NCBI RefSeq assembly: GCF_000168975.1
Contig: NZ_AAUW01000010.1
Span: forward strand, 124,001-188,000
Direction: 5' to 3'
DNA: 64,000 nucleotides
Origin: Roseibium aggregatum IAM 12614
GTDB lineage: Bacteria; Pseudomonadota; Alphaproteobacteria; Rhizobiales; Stappiaceae
A model generated the notes under the pieces. It was not told the origin of the DNA. It did no database searches and saw nothing but the letters and a program-made list of their open reading frames with translations. The position numbers and the translations under genes were made by a program. The stretch's first letter is position 1, and each line of letters begins with the position of its first letter. Positions 55,434 to 64,000 of this stretch are shown here, piece by piece.

Positions 55434-56942
55434 GTGTCCAACTCGAACAAGAACATGTTTCATCAAGCCGCCCGCAGGGTCCGGCACGCGCCATCGCATC
55501 CGCTTGAGGTTTTTACCGACGCCGATAAGGCCGTCGACCGGCTGATCGAAATTTTTGAATCCAACACCGCGTTTCTGCGTCAGCATTTTCAGGAACTCTT
55601 GGAAGGCAAGGAAATCAGTGGCCGCGTGCGCGCGTTCTATCCGCAGGTCCGGATCGTGACCGACAGCCATGTCCGGCTGGACAGCCGCCTGTCTTATGGT
55701 TTCGTCTCCCGTCCCGGCACCCACGCCTCGACGATCACCCGCCCGGACCTCTTCCGGCACTATCTGGTGTCCCAGTTGTCGCTGCTGATGAAGAACCACG
55801 ACGTGCCGATCCAGGTCGGCGACAGCGACATGCCCATCCCGCTGCACTTCGCCTTCTATGACGGCACGCATGTGGAAGGCGGAGCTGCAGCAGCGAATCT
55901 GGACCGTCCCCTGGCGGATATGTTCGATCTGCCGGACCTGACCGTCATGGACGATTCCATCGCCAACGGCACGTATGATCCGGCCGACGGGGTGATGCCG
56001 CTTGCTTCCTTCACGGCGCCGCGTGTCGACTATTCCCTGCACCGCCTGCAGCACTATACGGCGACAAAGGCCGAGCACTTCCAGAACTACGTGCTGTTCA
56101 CGAACTATCAGTTCTACATCGACGAGTTCTGCCGCATGTCCAAGGAACTGCTGTCGCAGCCGGATAGTGGCTACGAGTCTTTCGTTTCCCCCGGCAATGT
56201 GGTGCTGGAAGCAGGACAGAGCCAGCCGGATGGTGAAGAGCTGACAAAGCTGCCGCAAATGCCGGCCTATCACCTGAAGCGGGCGGACGGCAGCGGCATC
56301 ACCATGGTCAATATCGGTGTCGGGCCGTCCAACGCCAAAACCATTACCGACCATATCGCCGTGCTGCGGCCGCATGTGTGGCTGATGCTCGGTCACTGCG
56401 CAGGCCTCCGGAACAGCCAGACGCTTGGCGACTACGTTCTGGCCCATGGCTATGTGCGCGAGGACAATGTCCTCGACCAGGACCTGCCGATCTGGGTGCC
56501 GATCCCGCCTCTGGCGGAAGTGCAGGTGGCCCTGGAAGACGCGGTCGCGGAAATCACCGGTATAGACGGCTACGAACTGAAGCGTGTCATGCGGACGGGA
56601 ACCGTCGTCTCGCTCGACAACCGCAACTGGGAGCTCTGGGATCAGCCGGAACTGGTCAAGCGATTCTCCCAGTCCCGTGCCATCGCGCTCGACATGGAAT
56701 CGGCGACCATCGCCGCCAACGGGTTCCGTTTCCGCGTGCCCTACGGCACGCTGCTGTGCATCTCGGACAAGCCGCTTCACGGCGAGTTGAAGCTGCCGGG
56801 CATGGCAACCGACTTCTACAAGCGCCAGGTTGCCCAGCATCTTCAGATCGGCATCCGGGCGATGGAGAAGATGCGCGACATGACCGCCGAACGCCTGCAT
56901 TCGCGCAAGCTTCGCAGCTTCGCTGAGACAGCATTCCAGTAA
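55434..56942 (+). CDS. amn: AMP nucleosidase
   Basis: 502 residues from a GTG with AAGGAGAC upstream. Amn splits AMP to adenine and ribose 5-phosphate and is regulated by ATP and phosphate. The N-terminal regulatory domain has TDADKAVDRLIEIFE and YPQVRI. The catalytic phosphorylase-like domain has MVNIGVGPSNAKTITDH, VLRPHVWLMLGHCAGLR, and AIALDMESATIAANGFRFRVPYGTLLCISDKPLH in parts, with the Met-Glu-Ser ribose site. A normal full-length gene. Confidence 0.95.
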   Translation: MSNSNKNMFHQAARRVRHAPSHPLEVFTDADKAVDRLIEIFESNTAFLRQHFQELLEGKEISGRVRAFYPQVRIVTDSHVRLDSRLSYGFVSRPGTHASTITRPDLFRHYLVSQLSLLMKNHDVPIQVGDSDMPIPLHFAFYDGTHVEGGAAAANLDRPLADMFDLPDLTVMDDSIANGTYDPADGVMPLASFTAPRVDYSLHRLQHYTATKAEHFQNYVLFTNYQFYIDEFCRMSKELLSQPDSGYESFVSPGNVVLEAGQSQPDGEELTKLPQMPAYHLKRADGSGITMVNIGVGPSNAKTITDHIAVLRPHVWLMLGHCAGLRNSQTLGDYVLAHGYVREDNVLDQDLPIWVPIPPLAEVQVALEDAVAEITGIDGYELKRVMRTGTVVSLDNRNWELWDQPELVKRFSQSRAIALDMESATIAANGFRFRVPYGTLLCISDKPLHGELKLPGMATDFYKRQVAQHLQIGIRAMEKMRDMTAERLHSRKLRSFAETAFQ

Positions 56943-57039
56943 GACGTCCTGAACGGTGCAGGCGGTTCGCTAACCGGCGGTACCGAAAATGACGAAGCCT
57001 GCCGCATGAAGTCGTAAGAGCGCGAAACACAACAAAAAA

Positions 57040-58190
<1,151 letters not shown>

Positions 58191-58194
58191 GTAT

Positions 58195-58219
58195 AAGCCG
58201 GTGCAATGCACCGGCTTTT
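58195..58219. terminator. Hairpin at the 3' side of bfr
   Basis: AAGCCGGTGC-AAT-GCACCGGCTT, a perfect 10-bp stem (58195-58217) with TTTT on the plus side. On the minus strand, the bfr direction, the T-run is weak (TTATAC). Confidence 0.6.
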
Positions 58220-58249
58220 GCATAGCCAATGAAATGGCGGCTTGACGGT

Positions 58250-58735
58250 TTACTCGGCTTCGTCGGCCGGGGCGGCATTCAGCATGCCGTAGCGCTCGAC
58301 ACCGATCTTTTCCAGAAGCTCAAGCTGGGTTTCCAGAAAGTCGATATGACCTTCCTCGTCTGTCAGCAGCTCTTCGAAAAGCTGCATGGAAACATAGTCG
58401 CCTTCCTCGCGGCAGATGTCGCGGGACTTGGCGTAGGACGTGCGGGCGTCATATTCGCCGGCAAGGTCCGATTCCAGAACTTCCTTGATGTTCTGTCCGA
58501 TCCGCAGCGGTGCAACCTTCTGCATGTTCGGATGGCCTTCGAGGAAGATGATGCGGTCGACCAGCTTGTCGGCGTGCTGCATTTCCTCGATGGATTCTTC
58601 ACGTTCCTTCTTTGCAAGGCGCGCGAAGCCCCAATCGCTCAGGAGGCGGTAGTGAAGCCAATACTGGTTGATGGCGCCCAGCTCCAGAAACAGAGCTTCG
58701 TTCAGGCGCTCAATGACTTTCTCGTTCCCTTTCAC
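58250..58735 (-). CDS. bfr: Bacterioferritin
   Basis: 161 residues from a GTG at 58735 with AAGGAGG upstream; an extension to 58816 would cover the iron box. Ferroxidase ligands are all canonical: E18, E51, H54, E94, E127 and H130. Met52 is the heme axial ligand between subunits. Bfr stores iron as a 24-mer in the cytoplasm. A 17-bp Irr-type box lies 32 bases upstream of the start, so iron-dependent control by Irr is likely. The IS110 element follows the gene. Confidence 0.96.
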   Translation of the reverse strand: MKGNEKVIERLNEALFLELGAINQYWLHYRLLSDWGFARLAKKEREESIEEMQHADKLVDRIIFLEGHPNMQKVAPLRIGQNIKEVLESDLAGEYDARTSYAKSRDICREEGDYVSMQLFEELLTDEEGHIDFLETQLELLEKIGVERYGMLNAAPADEAE

Positions 58736-58766
58736 GGCAGAGCCTCCTTCTTGGAAATCGATTTTG

Positions 58767-58783
58767 TTTAGAATTATTCTAGA
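58767..58783. promoter_or_regulatory. Irr-type iron control element upstream of bfr
   Basis: TTTAGAA-TTA-TTCTAGA fits the ICE consensus TTTAGAA-N3-TTCTAAA with one mismatch. It lies at the promoter position for bfr. Confidence 0.75.
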
Positions 58784-59026
58784 GTATTTCACTTCAGGCG
58801 CAAGGGGCCTTGGCACTCTGAAATGGAACTTCCACTGGTTACACCCCGAAGCGGCGAATTGAAACTGGCCACTGATCGCTCAATGTAAGGCAAACCGGTT
58901 TCAAGGCCTTTTCCGGGCAAGCAATCGCAAATTCGTCTTACTGCCCGTTTGTTGCCGCCTGATGAACGGAAGTCCGCCGCAAGGAAAGGAACTTGGCAAC
59001 TGCTCGAGCAGGCGTCTGCCCCGGCC

Positions 59027-59575
59027 TCAGCGGAAGCGGGGGCCATGGCTCCAGCAGGTGAGGGAGTAGCGGGTTCCCTTTGTCACCGGCACCACCCTGT
59101 GCAGCATGAAACTGGCAAACAGCGTTGCGCAGCCCTGATCGCGTGAGGCAGCCATCACCTTGTGGCCGAGGCTGATTTCCAGCGCCCCGCCTTCATAGGC
59201 GTCCGATGGCGAAAGCTGTGTGACGATAGTCGCCTTGCGGAACTGGGCGATAGGGCCTTCACCGACATCCGAATGCCAGTCGTAGTGGCCTTCTTCGCTC
59301 TCATCGTAGATGGCAACCTGAAGCTTTTCCCGAAACTCGGTGATGTCGAAATCGAAGGCCTCGCGGTTGGCTTTTGCAACGGCGGTCATCACACGGTCCA
59401 TGACCCAGCCGGCGGTGCCTTCGTCATCAAGCCAGCTTATGCGCGCGCGGCGGATCTCGCCTTGCTGCTTGCCACCCACCAGGCCGCCCGTATCCTGGGC
59501 TTCCGCCTGGCTCAGGCGGATGATTTCATCGCAGTCCTTTTGAGAAAAGAGTGCGTCGTAGGAATAAGTGAACAT
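59027..59575 (-). CDS. 2-oxoglutarate/Fe(II)-dependent oxygenase (P4Hc-like)
   Basis: 182 residues. The double-stranded beta-helix iron site is H101 and D103 (YDWHSDVG), distal His at about 159 (FMLHRVVPV) and the 2-oxoglutarate Arg at about 169 (GTRYSLTCW). GGALEISLG is the usual turn before the distal half. It resembles prolyl-4-hydroxylase-type or PiuC-like proteins; many of these modify proteins or siderophores. Position next to bfr hints at iron physiology, which is inference. The substrate is unknown. Confidence 0.87.
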   Translation of the reverse strand: MFTYSYDALFSQKDCDEIIRLSQAEAQDTGGLVGGKQQGEIRRARISWLDDEGTAGWVMDRVMTAVAKANREAFDFDITEFREKLQVAIYDESEEGHYDWHSDVGEGPIAQFRKATIVTQLSPSDAYEGGALEISLGHKVMAASRDQGCATLFASFMLHRVVPVTKGTRYSLTCWSHGPRFR

Positions 59576-59658
59576 CGAGGCTCAGATCCAGGAAAGAGGT
59601 GCGCTGTTCAACCTCCAATCCGGGGAAACTGCAACAGTTTTTTTGAGCCGGGAAAGAA

Positions 59659-60738
59659 CTATTTCCTGGGCCTTTCGACCGCGGCGGCCAGCGCCTTCTT
59701 CATCACCGTCGGAAGGGCTTCGCTTTCAATGACGTCCGGGGCCGACCACCAGGCACCGTCCAGCAAGGGTGTGGCGCTCACTACAAGGTCGGCCCGGTAG
59801 ACCGTGAGCCGTAAATGGAAGTGGGTGAAGGTGTGTTTCACTTCCACCGGACGCTGCTGCCAATCCGCGGGAAACGGCGCAAGGCTGACAGCATCCTGAA
59901 GATCGAAATCCTCTGCCCACTTGGTTCCCGGCACTTCGCTCATCCCGCCCAGCAGGCCTCGCGGCGGGCGGCGGCGCAGCAAGACGGCGCCCGTTGCCGC
60001 GTCGACCGCCACGAAGGCCGCACCGAACCGCGTGGGCTTTTCTTTCTTGGGAGCCTTGCGCGGCAGTGTTTCGGCAAGGGCCGACGACTGGACCCTGCAG
60101 ATGGAGCGCCAGGGGCAGATGGCGCAGGCCGGTCGTCTGGGTGTGCAGATCGTCGCGCCGAGATCCATGACCGCCTGCGCAAAGTCACCGGGCCGCTCGT
60201 CTGGCGTCAGCTCCGCCATTTTCGCCTTGATTTCGGGTTTGGCGTCCGGAAGTGGCGTTTCGATCTGGAAAAGCCGCGTCAGCACCCTTTCCACGTTGCC
60301 GTCAACCACAGCCGCGTGCCGGTCGAAGGCGATGGTTGCGATGGCTGCCGCCGTATAGGGGCCGATGCCCGGCAACTTCAGCAAGGCTTCTTCATCTTCC
60401 GGAAACCGGCCGTCGTGATCCCGGGCAACGGTTTCGGCACATTTTTTCAAATTGCGCGCCCGCGAATAATATCCAAGGCCCGCCCAGGCTTTCATGACGT
60501 CTTCTTCCGCCGCCTCGGCAAGATCGGTCACGGTTGGCCAGCTTCGCGTAAACTTCTCGAAGTAGTCTTTCACGGCGGCGACGGTGGTTTGCTGCAGCAT
60601 GACTTCAGACAGCCAGATCCGGTAGGGATCCGGGACTTCACCCAGGTTTCGGTCTTCCGGAGAAACTCGCCAGGGCAGGCGCCGGGCGTGCCGGTCGTAC
60701 CAGTCAAGAAGCAGTCGAGAAGGGGAAGCAGATGCCAT
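59659..60738 (-). CDS. mutY: A/G-specific adenine glycosylase
   Basis: 359 residues from the ATG at 60738 (an extension to 60777 is possible). MutY removes A opposite 8-oxoG. The HhH-GPD domain has WLSEVMLQQTTV (catalytic Glu near 45), LPGIGPYTAAAIA and DGNVERVLTRLF (catalytic Asp). The [4Fe-4S] loop is C-x6-C-x2-C-x5-C in ICTPRRPACAICPWRSIC. The C-terminal NUDIX-like domain (about 235-355, RRRPPRGLLGGMSEVPG) recognises 8-oxoG. Divergent from dciA. Confidence 0.96.
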   Translation of the reverse strand: MASASPSRLLLDWYDRHARRLPWRVSPEDRNLGEVPDPYRIWLSEVMLQQTTVAAVKDYFEKFTRSWPTVTDLAEAAEEDVMKAWAGLGYYSRARNLKKCAETVARDHDGRFPEDEEALLKLPGIGPYTAAAIATIAFDRHAAVVDGNVERVLTRLFQIETPLPDAKPEIKAKMAELTPDERPGDFAQAVMDLGATICTPRRPACAICPWRSICRVQSSALAETLPRKAPKKEKPTRFGAAFVAVDAATGAVLLRRRPPRGLLGGMSEVPGTKWAEDFDLQDAVSLAPFPADWQQRPVEVKHTFTHFHLRLTVYRADLVVSATPLLDGAWWSAPDVIESEALPTVMKKALAAAVERPRK

Positions 60739-60962
60739 GAGATCAGATGAACAACAGGTGGTGATATGAAGCAGCAAGCCTTGGATAGCCTGGGGACAAC
60801 TTGGCTGATATAGGCAGTGCGATGAGTTCGGGGAAAGTAATCGTCGTCATTTTGTCGTATTCTATTGAGACACAACACCCCAATCTGGAAACCGGCCGGC
60901 AAATCGCCGGACCGTATGTCTGGATGAGGAGGTAGGCTATAAGCGCTACGAAGGCAAACCCT

Positions 60963-61472
60963 GTGCACGCCTCGAGAGGGGCAAAGACGCTGGCCGATCT
61001 TGTCGGCAAGGCCATGACGCCTGTTTGCCGGAAGCGTGGGTTTGCGTCCGTTGACATCATTGCCTCCTGGGCCGACATCGTCGGCGAGCGTTACGGCACG
61101 CGTGTACAGCCTGACCGGCTGATCTGGCCACGCCAGCCCGAGCGCAGCGACCCGGAAAACCCGCCGGAGCCGGCGACACTCGTGGTCCACACTGACGGCG
61201 CAACGGCCCTGATGCTGTCTCATGACAGTGCGCAGGTGATCGAGCGCATCAATACTTTCTACGGCTGGCGGGCCATTGGCCGCATCAAGATCTTGCAGAA
61301 ACCGGTTCTGGTGAAGCAGCCGGTGCGCAAGAAACCCCTGCGCGATCTGACACAATCCGAAGAGCAGCAGCTTGAGGCACGGCTGGAGGGCGTCGAAAAT
61401 GACCGTCTTCGGCAAGCGCTGATGAAACTGGGTGCGCAGGTCATCGCCCGCCGTGAAGACGATGCTGCGTGA
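60963..61472 (+). CDS. dciA: DciA-like protein (DUF721)
   Basis: 169 residues from a GTG; no better upstream start is visible. The DUF721 pattern is present: KTLADLVGKAMTPVCRKRGF, DIIASWADIVGERYGTRVQPDRLIW in parts, and LVVHTDGATALMLSHDSAQVIERINTFYGWRAIGRI in parts, the KH-like fold. DciA loads the replicative helicase DnaB in bacteria that lack DnaC. The C-terminal tail (about 115-169) is charged and probably partly disordered. It is followed by the DsbA-like gene after 365 bases. Confidence 0.85.
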   Translation: MHASRGAKTLADLVGKAMTPVCRKRGFASVDIIASWADIVGERYGTRVQPDRLIWPRQPERSDPENPPEPATLVVHTDGATALMLSHDSAQVIERINTFYGWRAIGRIKILQKPVLVKQPVRKKPLRDLTQSEEQQLEARLEGVENDRLRQALMKLGAQVIARREDDAA

Positions 61473-61837
61473 CGCGGACGCGCCTTTTCCTCCAATAACA
61501 ACTCTGTGAAGCGCGGATCGGCGTCCATTCTCTTGGACACTGCTTTTCCCGAAAAGGGCTGCTTTTTCCGGACCCTTCGCTCGATCGGGGTCTGGAATGA
61601 CGCAATGAGGCCTCGGCGGTTGCCCGTCCTCGCTCCTGCCACATTTGATAAGCTTTGTTGACGCCGCCTGCCCGAGAGGGCAGAGAAGGCGGCAAGCCGG
61701 TTCATCCTGCATTCAGCTGAAGGCAAATAGGGTGGCCCGGTACCGTTAAACCCGATCGGCTTGGATATCCGTCAGGATGTTCTTCGATCCACGCACCGGC
61801 CGGTGCAGCGCTTGACTATTGTGACAGGACGATCTTC
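61473..61837. other. Gene-free stretch with one hairpin
   Basis: 365 bases between dciA and the DsbA-like gene. A compound hairpin has outer arms GCCGCCT (61664-61670) and AGGCGGC (61688-61694), with an inner TGCCC-GAGA-GGGCA. TTGACTATTGTGAC near 61813 may contribute to the promoter of the downstream gene. I see no coding sequence. Confidence 0.4.
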
Positions 61838-62473
61838 GTGACCCAGACCCGTAGACAGTTTCTCAAAACCACTGCCCTGGCGACGGCAGCCTTCTGCCTT
61901 GCCGGTTCGAGCTTGGCTCTTGCGCAGACCGTCGACCAGGACGAACTGGTAAAACCCGGCCCGCTGGGTGACAAGATCCTCGGCGATGAAAATGCGCCGG
62001 TCACCATTGTGGAATATGCGTCCATGACCTGCGGTCATTGCGCCAACTTCCACAAACGCACCTATCCGGAGCTGAAGGCCGATTACATCGATACCGGCAA
62101 GGTTCGCTTCATTTTCCGCGAGTTCCCGCTGGATCCGGTTGCCGCAGGCGCTTTCATGCTGGCACGCTGCGCACCTGCCGACAAATATTTCGAGATTGTG
62201 GACATCATGTTCGAACAGCAGCGGACCTGGGCGTTTACCGACAATCCGTACCAATCCATGCTCGACTTTTCCAAGCAGATAGGTTTTACAAAAGAGTCCT
62301 TTGAGGAATGCTTGGGGAACCAGGGTCTGCTTGATGCCATCGATGCGGTGAAAAACCGTGGTGCGAGCGAGTTTGGCGTGAATTCCACCCCGACGTTCTT
62401 CATCAATGGCGAAAAGCACTCGGGGGCGCTTTCGATTGAAGAGATGGGCAAACTTATTGACGCAAACCTCTAG
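61838..62473 (+). CDS. DsbA-family periplasmic thiol-disulfide oxidoreductase
   Basis: 211 residues from a GTG. The N-terminus TRRQFLKTTALATAAFCLAG looks like a Tat or Sec signal (RR followed by FLK). The thioredoxin-like domain has CGHC at residues 65-68 after EYASMTCGHC, and the cis-Pro loop GVNSTPTFFING. The layout matches the alphaproteobacterial DsbA/Com1-like family with a helical insert (LARCAPADKYFEIVDIMFEQ). It would oxidise or isomerise envelope protein disulfides. smc starts 87 bases downstream, an arrangement common in this class. Confidence 0.92.
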   Translation: MTQTRRQFLKTTALATAAFCLAGSSLALAQTVDQDELVKPGPLGDKILGDENAPVTIVEYASMTCGHCANFHKRTYPELKADYIDTGKVRFIFREFPLDPVAAGAFMLARCAPADKYFEIVDIMFEQQRTWAFTDNPYQSMLDFSKQIGFTKESFEECLGNQGLLDAIDAVKNRGASEFGVNSTPTFFINGEKHSGALSIEEMGKLIDANL

Positions 62474-62560
62474 ACTGGCGGTCGATCCGCCGGTCTTCTC
62501 GGTTTGCCTCGATCAAACCCATGATCTTCGGGTGTCCGTGTCCACGAGGCACGGGCGCCA

Positions 62561-64000
62561 ATGAAATTTTCCAAACTCCGCATCGTCGGCTTCAAATCCT
62601 TCGTCGAACCGATGGAGTTCATCATCGGCAACGGCCTGACCGGAGTGGTCGGGCCGAATGGCTGCGGCAAGTCCAACCTTGTCGAAGCCCTGCGCTGGGT
62701 GATGGGCGAAAACTCCTACAAGAACATGCGTGCGTCCGGCATGGACGACGTCATCTTTTCCGGCAGCCTGAACCGCCCGGCGCGCAACACCGCCGAAGTG
62801 ACGCTGTACCTGGAAAATCAGGACCGAACGGCACCAGCCGCGTTCAACGATGCCGATGCGCTCGAAGTCAGCCGCCGCATCGAGCGCGAGCAGGGCTCCA
62901 ACTACAAGATCAACGCCAAGGATGTGCGTGCGCGTGACGTGCAGCTTCTGTTCGCGGACGCCTCCACCGGCGCGCGCTCGCCTGCCATGGTGCGTCAGGG
63001 GCAGATCGGCGAGTTGATCGCTGCCAAACCGACCTCTCGCAGGCAGATCCTGGAAGAGGCGGCCGGTATCTCCGGTCTGCACTCGCGTCGGCATGAGGCG
63101 GAAATTCGCCTTCGTGCCGCAGAGCAGAACCTGGAGAGGCTGGAGGATGTCCTCGTCCAGATCGACGGCCAGCTGGACAATCTGCGCCGCCAATCGCGCC
63201 AGGCCTCGCGCTATCGTAACCTGTCGTCTGAAATCCGCGCAGCCGAAGCCTCGATCCTTTACATTCGCTGGACCGAGGCACGCGATGCGCTGGGCACCGC
63301 CGAAAGGCATTTTGCCGAAGCCCAGAAGCAGGTGAACGAAGCCACGGGCCTGCAGGCCGAAAGCGCCCGCATTCAGGCCATCGCCGCCCACAAGCTGCCT
63401 GAACTGCGTGAGGATGCGGCTAAGGCGGGGGCCGCATTGCAACGGCTGGTCATTGCCCGCAACGAACTGGACGCCGAAGAGCGGCGGGTGAAGGAAAAGC
63501 TTCAGGACCTGGAGCGCCGTCTGGTGCAACTGGCGGAAGACATCCGGCGCGAACAGTCCATGGTGTCTGAAAATGATGAGGTTCTGGAGCGCCTGTCGGA
63601 AGAGCGCGCAGAGCTGCTGGAAGAAAACGAGATGGTGCAGGAGCGCACCGAAAGCGCCCGCGAAAAAGTGACCGAGGCAGAAGAGGCCGTGGGAACGCTG
63701 GAAAGCCAGTTGTCCGACCTGACTGCGGCCGAGGCTCGGGCGACTGCCGAACGCCGCCAGTTGGAGCGGGCTGTTGCCGAAAGTCGGCAGCGCGCGGACC
63801 GGCTGCTTGCCCAGGCCCAGGACGCCCAGAAAGCCCTTGCCGAAATCAACGAGCGCATGGCCGAACAGGACGGCGTTACCGAAAACCGGGAAGCCCTGGA
63901 AGTGGCCGAGGAAGCCCTTCTGGAGGCGGAGGCTGCCGCGGAAGAAGCCGAAACTGCAACCCGAGAAGCACGTGAGCAGGAGCAATCTGCCCGCGGCCCC
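62561..64000 (+). CDS. smc: Chromosome segregation protein SMC, N-terminal part
   Basis: The first 480 residues are in the window; the gene continues past its end. The N-terminal ATPase domain has [14 protein letters not shown], the Walker [11 protein letters not shown] (31-40), [12 protein letters not shown] (Q-loop region) and [13 protein letters not shown]. From about residue 165 a long Glu/Arg/Ala-rich coiled coil begins and runs to the window end. Alphaproteobacterial SMC is about 1150 residues long; hinge and C-terminal ABC signature lie outside. It organises and segregates the chromosome. Confidence 0.96.
   Translation, partial: MKFSKLRIVGFKSFVEPMEFIIGNGLTGVVGPNGCGKSNLVEALRWVMGENSYKNMRASGMDDVIFSGSLNRPARNTAEVTLYLENQDRTAPAAFNDADALEVSRRIEREQGSNYKINAKDVRARDVQLLFADASTGARSPAMVRQGQIGELIAAKPTSRRQILEEAAGISGLHSRRHEAEIRLRAAEQNLERLEDVLVQIDGQLDNLRRQSRQASRYRNLSSEIRAAEASILYIRWTEARDALGTAERHFAEAQKQVNEATGLQAESARIQAIAAHKLPELREDAAKAGAALQRLVIARNELDAEERRVKEKLQDLERRLVQLAEDIRREQSMVSENDEVLERLSEERAELLEENEMVQERTESAREKVTEAEEAVGTLESQLSDLTAAEARATAERRQLERAVAESRQRADRLLAQAQDAQKALAEINERMAEQDGVTENREALEVAEEALLEAEAAAEEAETATREAREQEQSARGP

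Noticed and set aside
55353-56900. A 515-codon minus-strand frame opposite amn
   Set aside because: Antisense shadow of amn, with no motif or ribosome-binding site.

Overview
The window looks like ordinary chromosome of a marine-type alphaproteobacterium (GC roughly 60%). It carries a CcrM-type methyltransferase, an IalB protein, an aa3 oxidase operon with the alphaproteobacterial order coxB-coxA-ctaB-coxF-ctaG-ctaE, the families DUF2093, DUF4170 and DUF983, and an Irr-type iron box in front of bacterioferritin. I read it as Hyphomicrobiales, most plausibly Stappiaceae (Roseibium/Labrenzia-like). The genus is inference. No tRNA, rRNA or CRISPR array was seen.

Layout. 1-3.5 kb: the end of a CysQ-like phosphatase, DUF4170, then a translationally coupled lipid A/LPS operon (DUF374 acyltransferase, waaA, lpxK). 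3.5-9.5 kb: DUF2093, tldD, a HAD hydrolase, a beta-helix protein, a KefB-type antiporter and IalB. 10-16.7 kb: the cytochrome c oxidase operon with assembly factors and SURF1. 16.9-25.7 kb: peroxiredoxin, a DsbD-N-like protein, YqgE, thrC, an M16 protease, a GNAT enzyme and a large membrane GGDEF-EAL protein with a degenerate GGDEF motif. 25.8-26.6 kb: a 235-bp tandem repeat array. 26.6-30.0 kb: the minus-strand operon ispH-thrB-rnhA-lipid kinase. 31-36.5 kb: a glycine-cleavage operon (tandem glycine riboswitch, gcvT, gcvH, osmC-like, gcvPA, gcvPB). 36.7-45.7 kb: accessory stress and detoxification genes with MarR/HxlR regulators that sit beside clear palindromic operators, a MITE-like element, hemerythrin, tyrS, and a second tandem repeat array of about 237 bp. 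45.8-51.3 kb: aldehyde dehydrogenase with an AcoR-like regulator lacking the AAA+ domain, then an H-NOX sensor coupled to a GGDEF-EAL effector. 51.4-58.8 kb: ccrM, a Tag-like glycosylase, an amino-acid ABC transporter without ATPase, amn, an IS110-family element and bfr. 59-64 kb: a 2OG-Fe(II) oxygenase, mutY, dciA, a DsbA-like protein and the start of smc.

The most interesting signal is in front of tyrS (40284-40489). A 21-codon leader ORF carries Tyr-Phe-Tyr-Tyr codons. Its 3' end can pair with the 5' arm of a strong intrinsic terminator. The tyrS Shine-Dalgarno sequence then lies in the 3' arm of a second 9-bp hairpin. This has all the parts of a classical ribosome-stalling attenuator that senses tyrosyl-tRNA, probably on a leaderless transcript, plus a possible translational switch. 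Other points worth a look are the two tandem arrays with a shared core but different linkers, the candidate bridge-RNA region of the IS110 element, a 49-bp nested dyad at the hxlR/gst divergent promoter, and a frameshifted alpha/beta hydrolase beside it.
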